From NCBI RefSeq assembly GCF_014489555.1, contig NZ_CP060784.1, positions 3,348,001 through 3,412,000 of the forward strand: DNA of 64,000 bases, given 5' to 3'. Shown piece after piece: positions 19,639 to 27,676 of this stretch. A model generated the notes under the pieces. The model was not told the DNA's origin and ran no database searches. It worked only from the letters and a program-made list of their open reading frames with translations. Source of the DNA: Hymenobacter qilianensis (lineage in GTDB: Bacteria; Bacteroidota; Bacteroidia; Cytophagales; Hymenobacteraceae). Position 1 is the stretch's first letter. Each line of letters opens with the position of its first letter. Made by a program: the position numbers and the translations under genes.

Positions 19639-20472
19639 CTATGCTGGTTGCAATGTAGCCTCAGGCGCTGATAGCGCGGTAATAGCTTCGCGTAGAAATG
19701 TGGGCACCACCACTGACTCCGTTAATTCGATGGTGCCAGGGTCCTGAAGCAGGCGCACCATATCGTTGTACTTGTCTTCGCCATGTTCCTGCACAATCTG
19801 CTGGCGCTTCGCATCGGTCAGGAAGTATCGCAGCATGCCTTCGCCATCAGCCTCCGGATGAAACTGAGTGCCAACTATTTGAGGCGTAAACCGGATGGCC
19901 ATGATGGCCCGCTCCAATGGTACGTGTGGGCGTTCTTTTTCTAGGCACAATACCTTGATGCCCAGGTCTGCCATGTGGTTAGCATCAGGCTCAATTACCT
20001 GATAGTCGCGCGAATCGACGGCGTAGAACGGGGCCGGCAATGACGCAAACAAGGAGTCGTTATTGCCATCGCTTGTTTTGGTGATAGGAAAAATGCCAAA
20101 CGAAGTGGACTTGCGCTTACTTAGCGTGCCAACACCTAAGTGCCGGCTTACCAATTGGAAGGAGTGGCAAATGAGCAGTAAGTGCTTTTTGCGTACATGA
20201 ATGCTGTTCCAAGCAAAAATGCTGTCAATCAGCGCGAAATAGGGCTGCTCCCAAGCCTCATCGGAAGGAAGCGGGCTGCCCGGACCTCCCGACGAGATGT
20301 AAATATCGTAGTCCAACGTCGGCAACTCACTATTGGCCCGGACGTTAAAAATGTCGAAATACAAAGCCGCACCATCAGACTGAGCCTGACGAATTAACCG
20401 CAAAATACAACGCATGCCTTCGTTAGGCCGGTTGTCGTACATATCTAAAATGGCAATCTTCAAAAACTTCAT
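19639..20472 (-). CDS. Class I glutamine amidotransferase-like protein
   Basis: A 277-residue protein with the GATase-I triad: Cys102 in LLLICHSFQ (nucleophile elbow) and His205/Glu207 in GTQFHPEAD. The N-terminal SSGGPGSPLPSD matches the conserved glycine loop of the family. Such domains release ammonia from glutamine, or hydrolyse gamma-glutamyl bonds when they stand alone. Lying between the ligase genes, it could supply ammonia for an amidation or remove a gamma-glutamyl group from the product. Confidence 0.85.
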   Translation of the reverse strand: MKFLKIAILDMYDNRPNEGMRCILRLIRQAQSDGAALYFDIFNVRANSELPTLDYDIYISSGGPGSPLPSDEAWEQPYFALIDSIFAWNSIHVRKKHLLLICHSFQLVSRHLGVGTLSKRKSTSFGIFPITKTSDGNNDSLFASLPAPFYAVDSRDYQVIEPDANHMADLGIKVLCLEKERPHVPLERAIMAIRFTPQIVGTQFHPEADGEGMLRYFLTDAKRQQIVQEHGEDKYNDMVRLLQDPGTIELTESVVVPTFLREAITALSAPEATLQPA

Positions 20473-20518
20473 GCAACGGTGCTTACTACAGAGAATCAGC
20501 CAATTATTGGAAAAAATT

Positions 20519-20554
20519 AGACCTCAGCAGTTGCCCAATGGGTCTGTGAGGTCT
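20519..20554. terminator. Hairpin between the GCS2 and amidotransferase genes
   Basis: AGACCTCA and TGAGGTCT form an 8-bp stem with additional pairing possible inside (CCCAATGGG). On the minus strand the sequence then runs into AATTTTTTCC, so it could be a weak terminator or attenuator. Confidence 0.45.
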
Positions 20555-20621
20555 ACACTCATTGGCAAGATACAACGCAGTTGTCTGTCAGTACGTTTTT
20601 ATCCAATTATCATAACAAAAA

Positions 20622-21725
20622 TCAAAGACCGAAACTGGTTTCCGCGACAATAAAGTCAACTACCTGCTTCAGGTCGCCTGTCTGACGGAATACGGCCAGC
20701 TGACGGTCGGCGCCGGTGCCCATTTCCAGCATTTTCAGCACGTACTCTACTTCCTGGCGGCTACCCAAATCATCTACCACATCATCCACAAAATCAAGCA
20801 GTTCGAGGATGAGCGTGCGGGTCGGAATCTCTTCCTGCTTGCCAAAGTCAATCATTTTGCCGGCAATGCCGTAGCGGGCGGCCCGCCACTTATTCTCATT
20901 GATGAGCGCCTTACGGTACTGCCGAAAGCTTAAGTTGCTGATTCTGAGCTTGTAAATTTTGGCTACCAATGCCTGCATCACAGCTGCCAGCGCAATGGCT
21001 TCATCGGCGCGCAGCATCATGTCGCAGACGCGGTACTCGATGGTGTTGAAGAACGGATGGAGGCGCAAATCCCACCATATTTTCTTGCCATTATCAATGC
21101 AGCCCGTTTTTACCAGCAAGGCAATGTACTCATCATACTCGCTGGCGCTGGCGAAGTGCTCCGGAATGCCCGTGCGCGGAAACCGCTCGAACACCTTGGT
21201 TCTGAACGACTTGTAGCCCGTTTCGCGACCTTCCCAAAAAGGTGAGTTGGTTGATAAAGCGAAAATGTGCGGCAAGAAATACCGCAGCGAGTTCATCATG
21301 TACACGCCCAGTTCGCGGGTTTCGAGGCCCACGTGCACGTGCATACCAAATACAAGGTTGGAGCGGGCGGCATCCTGCAGCTCCTCCACAATCTTGTCGT
21401 AGCGTACGTCAGCGGTGATGGGCTGATCTTGCCAGCGCGAAAACGGGTGCGTGCCCGCGGCGGCAATCTTCAGCCCAACCTTATCGGCCAGCTCAATCAC
21501 CTGCTGGCGCAGATGAATCACCTGATGGCGTGCTTCCTCGATATTCTGGCAAATAGTAGTGCCCACCTCGACCACCGACTGGTGCATCTCGGCCTTCACC
21601 TGCTCCTGCAGAATCATTTGGCCCCCTTCCACAATCTGCGACATGTGAGAGCGCAAATCGCGGGTTTCCGGATCAATCGTTTGAAATTCTTCCTCTATTC
21701 CGAGCGTAAAAACAGGCTTAGCCAT
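20622..21725 (-). CDS. Carboxylate-amine ligase of the GCS2 (YbdK-like) family
   Basis: A 367-residue protein matching the GCS2 family, related to glutamate-cysteine ligase and E. coli YbdK. Visible signatures are TLGIEEEFQTIDPETRDLRS at the start, AAAGTHPFSRWQDQ, LVFGMHVHVGL, ALSTNSPFWEGRETGYKSFR and WWDLRLHPFFNTIEYRVCD. Family members join an amino acid carboxylate to an amine using ATP. With two ATP-grasp-type neighbours it probably makes one of several amide bonds in a small molecule. The product is not known. Confidence 0.92.
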   Translation of the reverse strand: MAKPVFTLGIEEEFQTIDPETRDLRSHMSQIVEGGQMILQEQVKAEMHQSVVEVGTTICQNIEEARHQVIHLRQQVIELADKVGLKIAAAGTHPFSRWQDQPITADVRYDKIVEELQDAARSNLVFGMHVHVGLETRELGVYMMNSLRYFLPHIFALSTNSPFWEGRETGYKSFRTKVFERFPRTGIPEHFASASEYDEYIALLVKTGCIDNGKKIWWDLRLHPFFNTIEYRVCDMMLRADEAIALAAVMQALVAKIYKLRISNLSFRQYRKALINENKWRAARYGIAGKMIDFGKQEEIPTRTLILELLDFVDDVVDDLGSRQEVEYVLKMLEMGTGADRQLAVFRQTGDLKQVVDFIVAETSFGL

Positions 21726-21768
21726 AACGTTACTTACTTATCAATGGGAAGAGATGCCGCGAAAAGTG

Positions 21769-21812
21769 CTGGGGGCTTTTTCTACTTTAATTCCTTAGAA
21801 AAAGCCCCCCAG
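21769..21812. terminator. Inverted motif pair between the ATP-grasp and GCS2 genes
   Basis: CTGGGGGCTTTTTCT and AGAAAAAGCCCCCCAG face each other with a 13-base loop, giving a classical hairpin plus T run on both strands. It splits the cluster into two parts, so downstream genes may be read through at a lower level. Confidence 0.7.
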
Positions 21813-21815
21813 ATA

Positions 21816-22913
21816 CTATTCCTGAGCTTTTTTAGCTTTGGGGGCTGCGGCCTTGGGAGCGGCTGCCTTCTTAGGAGCGGCCGCGGCCTTTGGCGCCGCA
21901 GCTTTTGCAGCGGTTGGCTTTTTAGCAGCCACCGTTTTGCCGGCCGGAATCGAATCCTGGAAACCGTTCTGAGCCGAACGTTGCACGAACGTGCCCCAGG
22001 TTAGGTTGTCGCGGCCGGGCTGGTAGGCGCGGGCCTTCTCGATGGCAAGGTTGGCGGCGGCTTCCACTACCCACTCAAAATTCTGCTGACCTACGGAGTT
22101 CACGTCAGCATCAGGAGCAGGGTTGCCAAAGTCAATGGCGATTGGAATACCGTCGCGCACGGCAAATTCTACGGTGTTGAAATCGTAGCCCAAGCCTTTG
22201 TTGAGGCGCAGTACATAATCTTTAATGGTAGCCAGAAGCTTTTCGCCGGCCGGGCCGGTGGTTTTCATCTGGGTGGCGTAGCGCTGATGAAACTCGTTGC
22301 GGGGCTCGTAAGGCATGATGAGCACCTCTTTGCCGCCGATGCAGTAGCAGCGGAAATAATCGTCGAACTCAATGGCTTCCTGAAGCAGCATTACCAGTTG
22401 GCCGGTTTCGGCGTAGGCGCGGAAAAACTCTTCGGGGTTGTGGAGCTTATACACGCTTTTCCAGCCGCCGCCGGAGTGAGGCTTCATAAAGGCTGGAAAC
22501 CCGATTTTCTCGAAAGCCATGTCCCAATCCATCATTCGCAGATTGCGAAACGACCGTTCGCTGGTGTCGTCGGGGCGCTCTTTGGAGGGCAGCAGTAGGG
22601 TACGCGGCACGGGCACGCCAAGCTGCACAGCCAGGGCATTGTTGAAAAACTTCTCGTCGGCGCTCCACCAAAAAGGGTTGTTGATGACGGCGGTGCCGGT
22701 CAGAGCCGCGTTTTTGAGGTAGGCCCGATAAAAAGGGACATCCTGGGAAATGCGGTCGATGATGACGGCGTAGTCGGTGGGTACGTTCTGCTCGACCTGG
22801 TCGATGGAGACAAACTCGGCGGTGAATTCGCCGCCGGCTTTTTCATTTACCCGATCGACAAAAGCCTGCGGGAACGTGTTTTCCTGGCCAAAGAGGATTC
22901 CGATTTTTTTCAT
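21816..22913 (-). CDS. ATP-grasp ligase with histone H1-like Lys/Ala/Pro tail
   Basis: A 365-residue protein. The first ~300 residues form an ATP-grasp ligase: GILFGQENTFPQAFVDRV, the strand-loop FPAFMKPHSGGGWKSVYK that binds ATP, MLLQEAIEFDDYFRCYCIGG, and the metal-binding segment GIPIAIDFGNPAPDADVNS. The last ~45 residues are a low-complexity tail of repeated KKAAAPKAAAPKA units, like histone H1 or Bacteroidota HU-like tails, and probably disordered. The tail is unusual on a ligase and may bind nucleic acid or a polyanion. Confidence 0.85.
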   Translation of the reverse strand: MKKIGILFGQENTFPQAFVDRVNEKAGGEFTAEFVSIDQVEQNVPTDYAVIIDRISQDVPFYRAYLKNAALTGTAVINNPFWWSADEKFFNNALAVQLGVPVPRTLLLPSKERPDDTSERSFRNLRMMDWDMAFEKIGFPAFMKPHSGGGWKSVYKLHNPEEFFRAYAETGQLVMLLQEAIEFDDYFRCYCIGGKEVLIMPYEPRNEFHQRYATQMKTTGPAGEKLLATIKDYVLRLNKGLGYDFNTVEFAVRDGIPIAIDFGNPAPDADVNSVGQQNFEWVVEAAANLAIEKARAYQPGRDNLTWGTFVQRSAQNGFQDSIPAGKTVAAKKPTAAKAAAPKAAAAPKKAAAPKAAAPKAKKAQE

Positions 22914-23000
22914 GGTGTAGAGGTTAAAGACTTAGGGAGGTGTTCAATATGAAAGGGCGTAGGGCAAAGCCCGACGCTGTGAACGGGCTTGGGGGCTTTT

Positions 23001-23705
23001 TTACATCTGGGACAAGTAGTGCGGAAACATTTCGCGCCAGATGGGCCAGTCGTGGCTGCCGTTGGGCCGGATGTCGAGCCAGTGCCGGATGCCCTTGTTG
23101 TGCAGAATGCCCGACATTTCCTCGTTGCCGGGGCGGCAGAAGTCGTGCTCCGCAGTGCCGAGCACGATATTCATCTGATGAAAATGCTCGTTCTGGGCAT
23201 CGGGCATGTACTGTGGCGGATTGTTGTAGTACACGTCTTCGTCGTAGTGCCCATCCAGAAAGCGCCGCATATCGAAAGCAGCGCCCATCGTAAATAGATA
23301 AGCTACCTGCTCGGGGTGGCGGAAGGCGAAGTTGAGGGCGTGAAAGCCGCCGAAGCTGCATCCGGCTACGCCAATCTTATCGACGTGGCACTCCTGCTGA
23401 AGCGCGGGCACGAATTCCTGGCTAAGGAAACGGTCGTAGCGGTTGTGGTTTTGGACCCGCTCACCGGGGTGCAGGTGCTTGCCATACCAGCTGTCGTGGT
23501 CACGGCTATCGAGGCAAAAAAGCTTGATTTTGCCCGACTCAATAAACCAGCGTACCGATTCGACCAGCAGAAAATCCTTGGCTTCGTAATAGCGTCCGCC
23601 CGAGGTGGGGAAAATGACGATAGGGTACCCGTGCGTACCAAAAACCAGCATTTCGATGGCATGGCCAAGATGCTGGGAGTGAAAGGTGCGGTATTCTTCG
23701 TGCAA
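23001..23705 (-). CDS. Esterase D-like alpha/beta hydrolase
   Basis: A 234-residue cytoplasmic alpha/beta hydrolase of the putative-esterase family. The nucleophile is S117 in GVAGCSFGG; the histidine is in NGSHDWPIWREMF near the C-terminus. It is the first gene of the five-gene minus-strand cluster and lies 138 bp from the divergent esterase-DinB gene. No signal peptide is visible. It could release or trim the product of the ligases by cleaving an ester or thioester. Confidence 0.87.
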   Translation of the reverse strand: MHEEYRTFHSQHLGHAIEMLVFGTHGYPIVIFPTSGGRYYEAKDFLLVESVRWFIESGKIKLFCLDSRDHDSWYGKHLHPGERVQNHNRYDRFLSQEFVPALQQECHVDKIGVAGCSFGGFHALNFAFRHPEQVAYLFTMGAAFDMRRFLDGHYDEDVYYNNPPQYMPDAQNEHFHQMNIVLGTAEHDFCRPGNEEMSGILHNKGIRHWLDIRPNGSHDWPIWREMFPHYLSQM

Positions 23706-23843
23706 AATGGTCAGGACTTAGAGGGAGAGGAGAGTTGGAGAAAAGTAATGAAATATTTCATTGCACCATGTAAGCATGAGCTAAGAACCGGAAAAAGGTA
23801 CCTTGCAAGCCTAACATAGCGTCCGCCGATTTAGCTTTTAGTA

Positions 23844-25346
23844 ATGAATCAGTCACTTTTTTCGCCTTCCCAAGCCGCCACCGTACAAATAGTACGCGAC
23901 GAAACGCTCAGTTCAGCTTCTTTAGAGCGTACGGTGCGGCTGGATGTGGTGTTGCCGCCGGCCTTCGATCCTGCCGGGCACGGGCCTTATCCGGTTTTGT
24001 ATCTGAACGATGGCCAGGATTTGCGGCGCCTGCGCCTAAAAGCCACCCTCGATGCGCTGTATCAGCAGCAGGCGCTGCGGCCGTTCGTGCTGATTGCCAT
24101 TCACGCCGGCGACCGCATGCACGAATACGGCACCGCCGGCCGCCCCGATTACCTGGAGCGCGGCAACAAAGCGCACCTCTACACCGATTTTGTGCTGGAA
24201 GAATTGCTGCCCTATGTGCAGCAGAAATACCACGTGACCTCCGACCCGGAGCAATCCGTTTTTGCGGGGTTTTCCTTAGGCGGGCTCATGGCTTTCGACC
24301 TGGTGTGGCGCAACCCGGACGCGTTTGCGTGGGTGGGCGTTTTTTCCGGCTCATTCTGGTGGCGGCGCAAAGCCTTTGACGATGGCTACATCGATGCCGA
24401 CCGCATCATGCATGCGCTCGTGCGCTCGGGCCAGCCGCATCCCAGCCACCGCTTCTGGCTCCAAACCGGTACGCTGGACGAGACTAACGACCGTAACAAG
24501 AACGGCATCATCGACTCCATTGAAGATACGCTGGACCTGCTGGCGGAACTGACTCGGCAGGGTGTTCCCGATGAGCATATTCGCTACGTAGAAGTGGCTG
24601 GCGGCCGCCACAACCAGGAAACCTGGGGCCGCATTATGCCCGACTTTCTGCGCTGGGCCTTCGGCAAAACACCATCCCGGCCCTCCGATGCCTGGCTGCC
24701 CGCCGGCGCTCTGCCTTCCAAGCGGAACTGGGGCAGCTCTCAGCGTCTGAACCGGCAGCGGCGGCTGGCACCCAAAAAAGCCCCCCAGACCGCTGAAACC
24801 CCAGTGCCAGCGGAGTCAGTTGTAATTAAGCAGCCCATCAGCGGCGAATATCCCGCGTATTACGAAAACTACCTCCGGCACGTACCCGACAGCATCGATC
24901 CGGTGGAGCTGCTGGAAAAACAAGGCGCCCACGTTCGGGCTTTGCTAGGCGCCCTCACCGATGAGCAGGCGCTGCTGGCATACGCCCCCGAAAAGTGGAC
25001 CATTAAGGAGATGATTCTGCACATACTGGACTCAGAGCGCATTTTTGCCTACCGCGCCCTGTGCATTGCTCGCGGCGACCAGCAGTCGTTGCCGGGCTTT
25101 GATGAAAACGCCTACGCCCAGGCTTCGGAAGCCAACACCCGCCCGCTGGCAGATTTGCTGGCCGAGCACGCCGCCGTGCGCGCCAGTACCGTAGCGCTGT
25201 ACCGGTCATTTGCCCCCCACATCCTCGACAAGGTGGGTATGGCCAACGAGCACCCCATCAGTGTGCGGGCGCTGGTGCATGTGGTGCCGGGCCATGAAGC
25301 GCATCATTTAACAATTTTACATGAACGGTATTTGCCGTTATTGTAG
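23844..25346 (+). CDS. Esterase fused to a DinB/YfiT-like domain
   Basis: A 500-residue two-domain protein in one frame. Residues ~1-270 form a Fes/EstD-like alpha/beta hydrolase with nucleophile S144 in FAGFSLGGLMAFD and an acid/His region ending EVAGGRHNQETW. After a linker rich in Lys, Pro and Ala (PKKAPQTAETPVPAE, encoded by the AAAAAAGCCCCCCAG motif), residues ~335-500 form a DinB_2-like four-helix domain with histidines in ILHILDSER and VPGHEAHHLTIL that could bind a metal. DinB-like proteins often are thiol-S-transferases or isomerases using bacillithiol or mycothiol. The gene is divergent from the amide-ligase cluster and its first domain resembles the esterase there, so the two units are probably linked in function. 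Confidence 0.82.
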   Translation: MNQSLFSPSQAATVQIVRDETLSSASLERTVRLDVVLPPAFDPAGHGPYPVLYLNDGQDLRRLRLKATLDALYQQQALRPFVLIAIHAGDRMHEYGTAGRPDYLERGNKAHLYTDFVLEELLPYVQQKYHVTSDPEQSVFAGFSLGGLMAFDLVWRNPDAFAWVGVFSGSFWWRRKAFDDGYIDADRIMHALVRSGQPHPSHRFWLQTGTLDETNDRNKNGIIDSIEDTLDLLAELTRQGVPDEHIRYVEVAGGRHNQETWGRIMPDFLRWAFGKTPSRPSDAWLPAGALPSKRNWGSSQRLNRQRRLAPKKAPQTAETPVPAESVVIKQPISGEYPAYYENYLRHVPDSIDPVELLEKQGAHVRALLGALTDEQALLAYAPEKWTIKEMILHILDSERIFAYRALCIARGDQQSLPGFDENAYAQASEANTRPLADLLAEHAAVRASTVALYRSFAPHILDKVGMANEHPISVRALVHVVPGHEAHHLTILHERYLPLL

Positions 25347-25418
25347 CTTTAAAGCGCACAACACAAGCGAAGCTGCCTGCGTTAATACGTCCACCTCTCA
25401 CCTTCATCTGTTCTAGTC

Positions 25419-25538
25419 ATGGCTAAAGCACAAGACGCCCGCAAAGAGAAAAAGAAAGAGCCGACCAAGACGGCCAAAGAAAAGAAAGCCGCCAAGGACG
25501 AAAAGAAAAAATCGCGCGAGAGCAGCAGCGAACTGTAA
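25419..25538 (+). CDS. 39-residue Lys/Glu-rich microprotein
   Basis: An ATG at 25419 opens a short frame (MAKAQDARKEKKKEPTKTAK..., ending SRESSSEL) in which about a third of the residues are lysine. It is followed 15 bp later by a good terminator, and the codons look typical of the region. Similar tiny basic proteins occur in Bacteroidota, without known function; nucleic-acid binding is a guess. It starts 72 bp after the esterase-DinB stop and could be transcribed with it. Confidence 0.6.
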   Translation: MAKAQDARKEKKKEPTKTAKEKKAAKDEKKKSRESSSEL

Positions 25539-25552
25539 GCTGCTTACGCCCG

Positions 25553-25587
25553 AAAAAGCCCCCAAGTGTCAATTGGGGGGCTTTTTT
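25553..25587. terminator. Terminator from an inverted motif pair
   Basis: AAAAAGCCCCCAA and TTGGGGGGCTTTTTT pair around a 7-base loop, with a T run on the + strand. It ends the microprotein transcript. Confidence 0.85.
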
Positions 25588-25607
25588 GTGTTCGCCTAAA
25601 TCAGGCG

Positions 25608-25699
25608 GTCATGCAGAGCGCAGCGAAGCATCTCGCTCTCGGTCGTCTGATTACTAATTCTACTAAACACGCGAGATGCTTCGCTTCGCTCTGCATGAC
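25608..25699. repeat. 90-bp palindromic element, copy 2
   Basis: GTCATGCAGAGCGCAGCGAA on the left is mirrored by the right arm ending GCTCTGCATGAC, around a variable centre that includes GATTACTAATTC. It ends 18 bp before the stop of the next gene. Confidence 0.85.
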
Positions 25700-25716
25700 T
25701 GCCTTTTATAATCACT

Positions 25717-26337
25717 TTATAACGTATAATACACTTCCTTCTGCTTGTCGTGATGGCGCAGATAACCGTGCAGAACGAGCTTGATGAGGGTGCGGTAGGC
25801 GCGGCGCTGTCCTACATTGATGAGTTTTTGGTATTGGGCCAGCGTGATGCGCGGATTGGTGCGCAGGTAATCGAGCACGGCCAGCTCATCTTTGTTCAGC
25901 GGGATTTTCTCGAAGGTTGGCTCTTCGCGTTGCAGCACTTTTTCGGTGAGGCTGCTGGTTTGCACGCTCTGGTCGCGCACGCGCACGTAGCCGCGCCAGT
26001 CGCCCTCGGCCACTTGAGCGCGGTGGGGCTTGTGGGCGCTTTCGCGCACCGTCACGATGAGTACTGTCCGGTTGTCTTCTTCTACTTCTTTGAACGTGAG
26101 CAGGATAGGCGGATCTACGTAATGGGTGGCCGCCTCGCGCAGCACATGTATTTCCTCCGCGGCATCGCGCACGCCCACAATTCGCCCGTCATCATCGACG
26201 CCGACCAGCACGTAGCCACCGCGCGTGTTGGCCAGGGAAGCCAGGGTGCGCGAAATGCGCGTCGGGTGCGTGGTCTTTTTTTTAAATTCCACCTGCTCCC
26301 CTTCGCCTTCCCGAATCAACTCCTGTAGCGTAGGCAT
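25717..26337 (-). CDS. AlbA_2 (Schlafen-type) DNA-binding domain protein
   Basis: A 206-residue protein. The N-terminal ~120 residues form an AlbA_2/divergent AAA-type domain: EGEQVEFKKKTTHPTRISRT, a strand GGYVLVGVDDDGRIVGV, and TVLIVTVRESAHKPH with VRVRDQS. The remaining ~80 residues look like a winged-helix domain (RITLAQYQKLINVGQRRAYR). Proteins with this arrangement are usually transcription regulators of unknown target. A neighbouring palindromic element sits close to its 3' end. Confidence 0.8.
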   Translation of the reverse strand: MPTLQELIREGEGEQVEFKKKTTHPTRISRTLASLANTRGGYVLVGVDDDGRIVGVRDAAEEIHVLREAATHYVDPPILLTFKEVEEDNRTVLIVTVRESAHKPHRAQVAEGDWRGYVRVRDQSVQTSSLTEKVLQREEPTFEKIPLNKDELAVLDYLRTNPRITLAQYQKLINVGQRRAYRTLIKLVLHGYLRHHDKQKEVYYTL

Positions 26338-26423
26338 GGGCTATGCACTAATGTTGAACTAAAAACTTGCCCTGAAGAGCCAGCTAAGAAAATCAAACGT
26401 GCTGATAATTAACTACTTATCTG

Positions 26424-27307
26424 TTATTCCACGCCCGTTTCCTCCTGCGAGAGGCGCCAGAGGCGGGCAGATTCGGGGCGGCTCTGGGAGCGGCCGGAGG
26501 CACGGCTGGGTTTGCGGTTTTTGAAATACTTGCCGCTAACTCCTTCCACCTCAGGCGAAGAGGCCAGGTAGATGCTGGTTTGGGCGCCTTTCTCGGGCTG
26601 ATCATAAATGGCCGGGCGGCCCACCACATGGCTTTCATCAAGGGTGAACTTCCAGGATGGACCAAGCCCGTATCTACCATGCCGGGGTGCAGGCAGTTGG
26701 CCGTTACCTTCGTGAGGTCTAGGCGGTGAGCTAACTCGCTCGTGAACATGATGTTGGCTAGCTTGGAGTCGCAGTAAGCCGTGAACGAGCTGTATTTTTC
26801 GCGCGCATTGCGGGCTTCGGCCGAAGTCTCTATCTCACCCAGCCAGTGCGCTTCGGAGGCTACGGTAAGAATACGCGCTTTCGGAGCTTCCAGCAGCTGC
26901 GGCAACAGCAGATTGGTCAGCGCAAATACGGCCAGATGATTTGTGGCCCAGCTCAGCTCGTGGCCTTCTTCGGTGATGGTAAGCGGGCCCGGAAATATGC
27001 CGGCGTTATTCACCAGAATATCAAGCTGATCGAAGCGGCGGCTTACTTCCTCGGCCAGGGTGCGCACGTTGGCCAGCAACGACAGGTCGCAGAGCAGCAA
27101 ATCGAGCTGAGCGTCGGCACCGATGGCTTCGCGGATGGCCGTGCGGGCTTGCTCGCCGCGCTCCGGGTTGCGGCACACCATTATTACGCGGGCGCCGCGC
27201 CGTGCCAGCTCGCGAGCCGTTATCAGCCCGATGCCGCCGGAAGCGCCAGTAATGAGGGCCGTTTTACCGCGCAGGGGAGGAGAATTTGATTCAGAGGACG
27301 CGGTCAT
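26424..27307 (-). pseudogene. Short-chain dehydrogenase/reductase with a C-terminal frameshift
   Basis: An NAD(P)-dependent oxidoreductase, close to retinol dehydrogenase/protochlorophyllide-reductase-like SDRs: cofactor motif TGASGGIGLITARELA, NNAGIFPG, and the catalytic Ser with YCDSKLANIMF. The frame goes wrong after FMISP: the visible continuation (RKAPKPASTWPLRL) is not SDR-like, whereas adding one base to the GGG at 26595-26597 gives SPEKGAQTSIYLASSPEVEG and a natural end, SQEETGVE, at 26424. The repaired protein has 294 residues. The active site is upstream of the break. A sequencing undercall is possible. Confidence 0.82.
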
Positions 27308-27615
27308 CAGAAAAAAACAAAATCAGTAGTGGGGGGCAAAAATTGAGGTAACGTACGCTTTAGAAGGGCAGACGTTGAAAAACAGGCAGTGGTTAGGCAG
27401 TAAACGGCTTTTCAAGATGAAAAAGTGTCTTTGATCAAAAAGGCATGCGATAAGTAATGAAAGCAAAAAAGAACGTCATGCAGAGCGCAGCGAAGCATCT
27501 CGCGTGCTGATGTGAGGTTAGTAACCCAAATCAACACGCGAGATGCTTCGCTCCGCTCTGCATGACTCAAGACCATCATCTGAAACAAAATCTAAGTAAA
27601 AAAGCCCCCCAGCCG
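27308..27615. other. Intergenic DNA with repeats between the dehydrogenase and DUF3127 genes
   Basis: No gene visible. It contains GGGGGGCAAAA at 27331, a palindromic element (27475-27566) and an AAAAAAGCCCCCCAG motif at 27598-27612. Confidence 0.6.
27475..27566. repeat. 90-bp palindromic element, copy 3
   Basis: Left arm GTCATGCAGAGCGCAGCGAA and right arm TTCGCTCCGCTCTGCATGAC flank a centre with GGTTAGTAACCC. Nearly identical to copy 2 in both arms. Confidence 0.88.
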
Positions 27616-27651
27616 AAAAAAACAATGCCGCCCTCGGTAGAAGGCGGCATT
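27616..27651. terminator. Terminator of the DUF3127 gene
   Basis: AATGCCGCC and GGCGGCATT form a stem of 9 bp with a 10-base loop; on the minus strand a run of seven T's follows. It lies 26 bp past the stop at 27677. Confidence 0.85.
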
Positions 27652-27676
27652 GAGAAGATTTCGCAAAGCAGAGCGC

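Noticed and set aside
21267-22004. 245-codon plus-strand frame across the GCS2 and ATP-grasp genes
   Set aside because: It spans two real minus-strand genes and the terminator between them and has a His/Leu-rich make-up typical of antisense frames in GC-rich DNA.
24700-25346. Separate downstream DinB gene
   Set aside because: The frame is continuous from the esterase through the linker, with no stop and no good internal start, so I call one fused protein.
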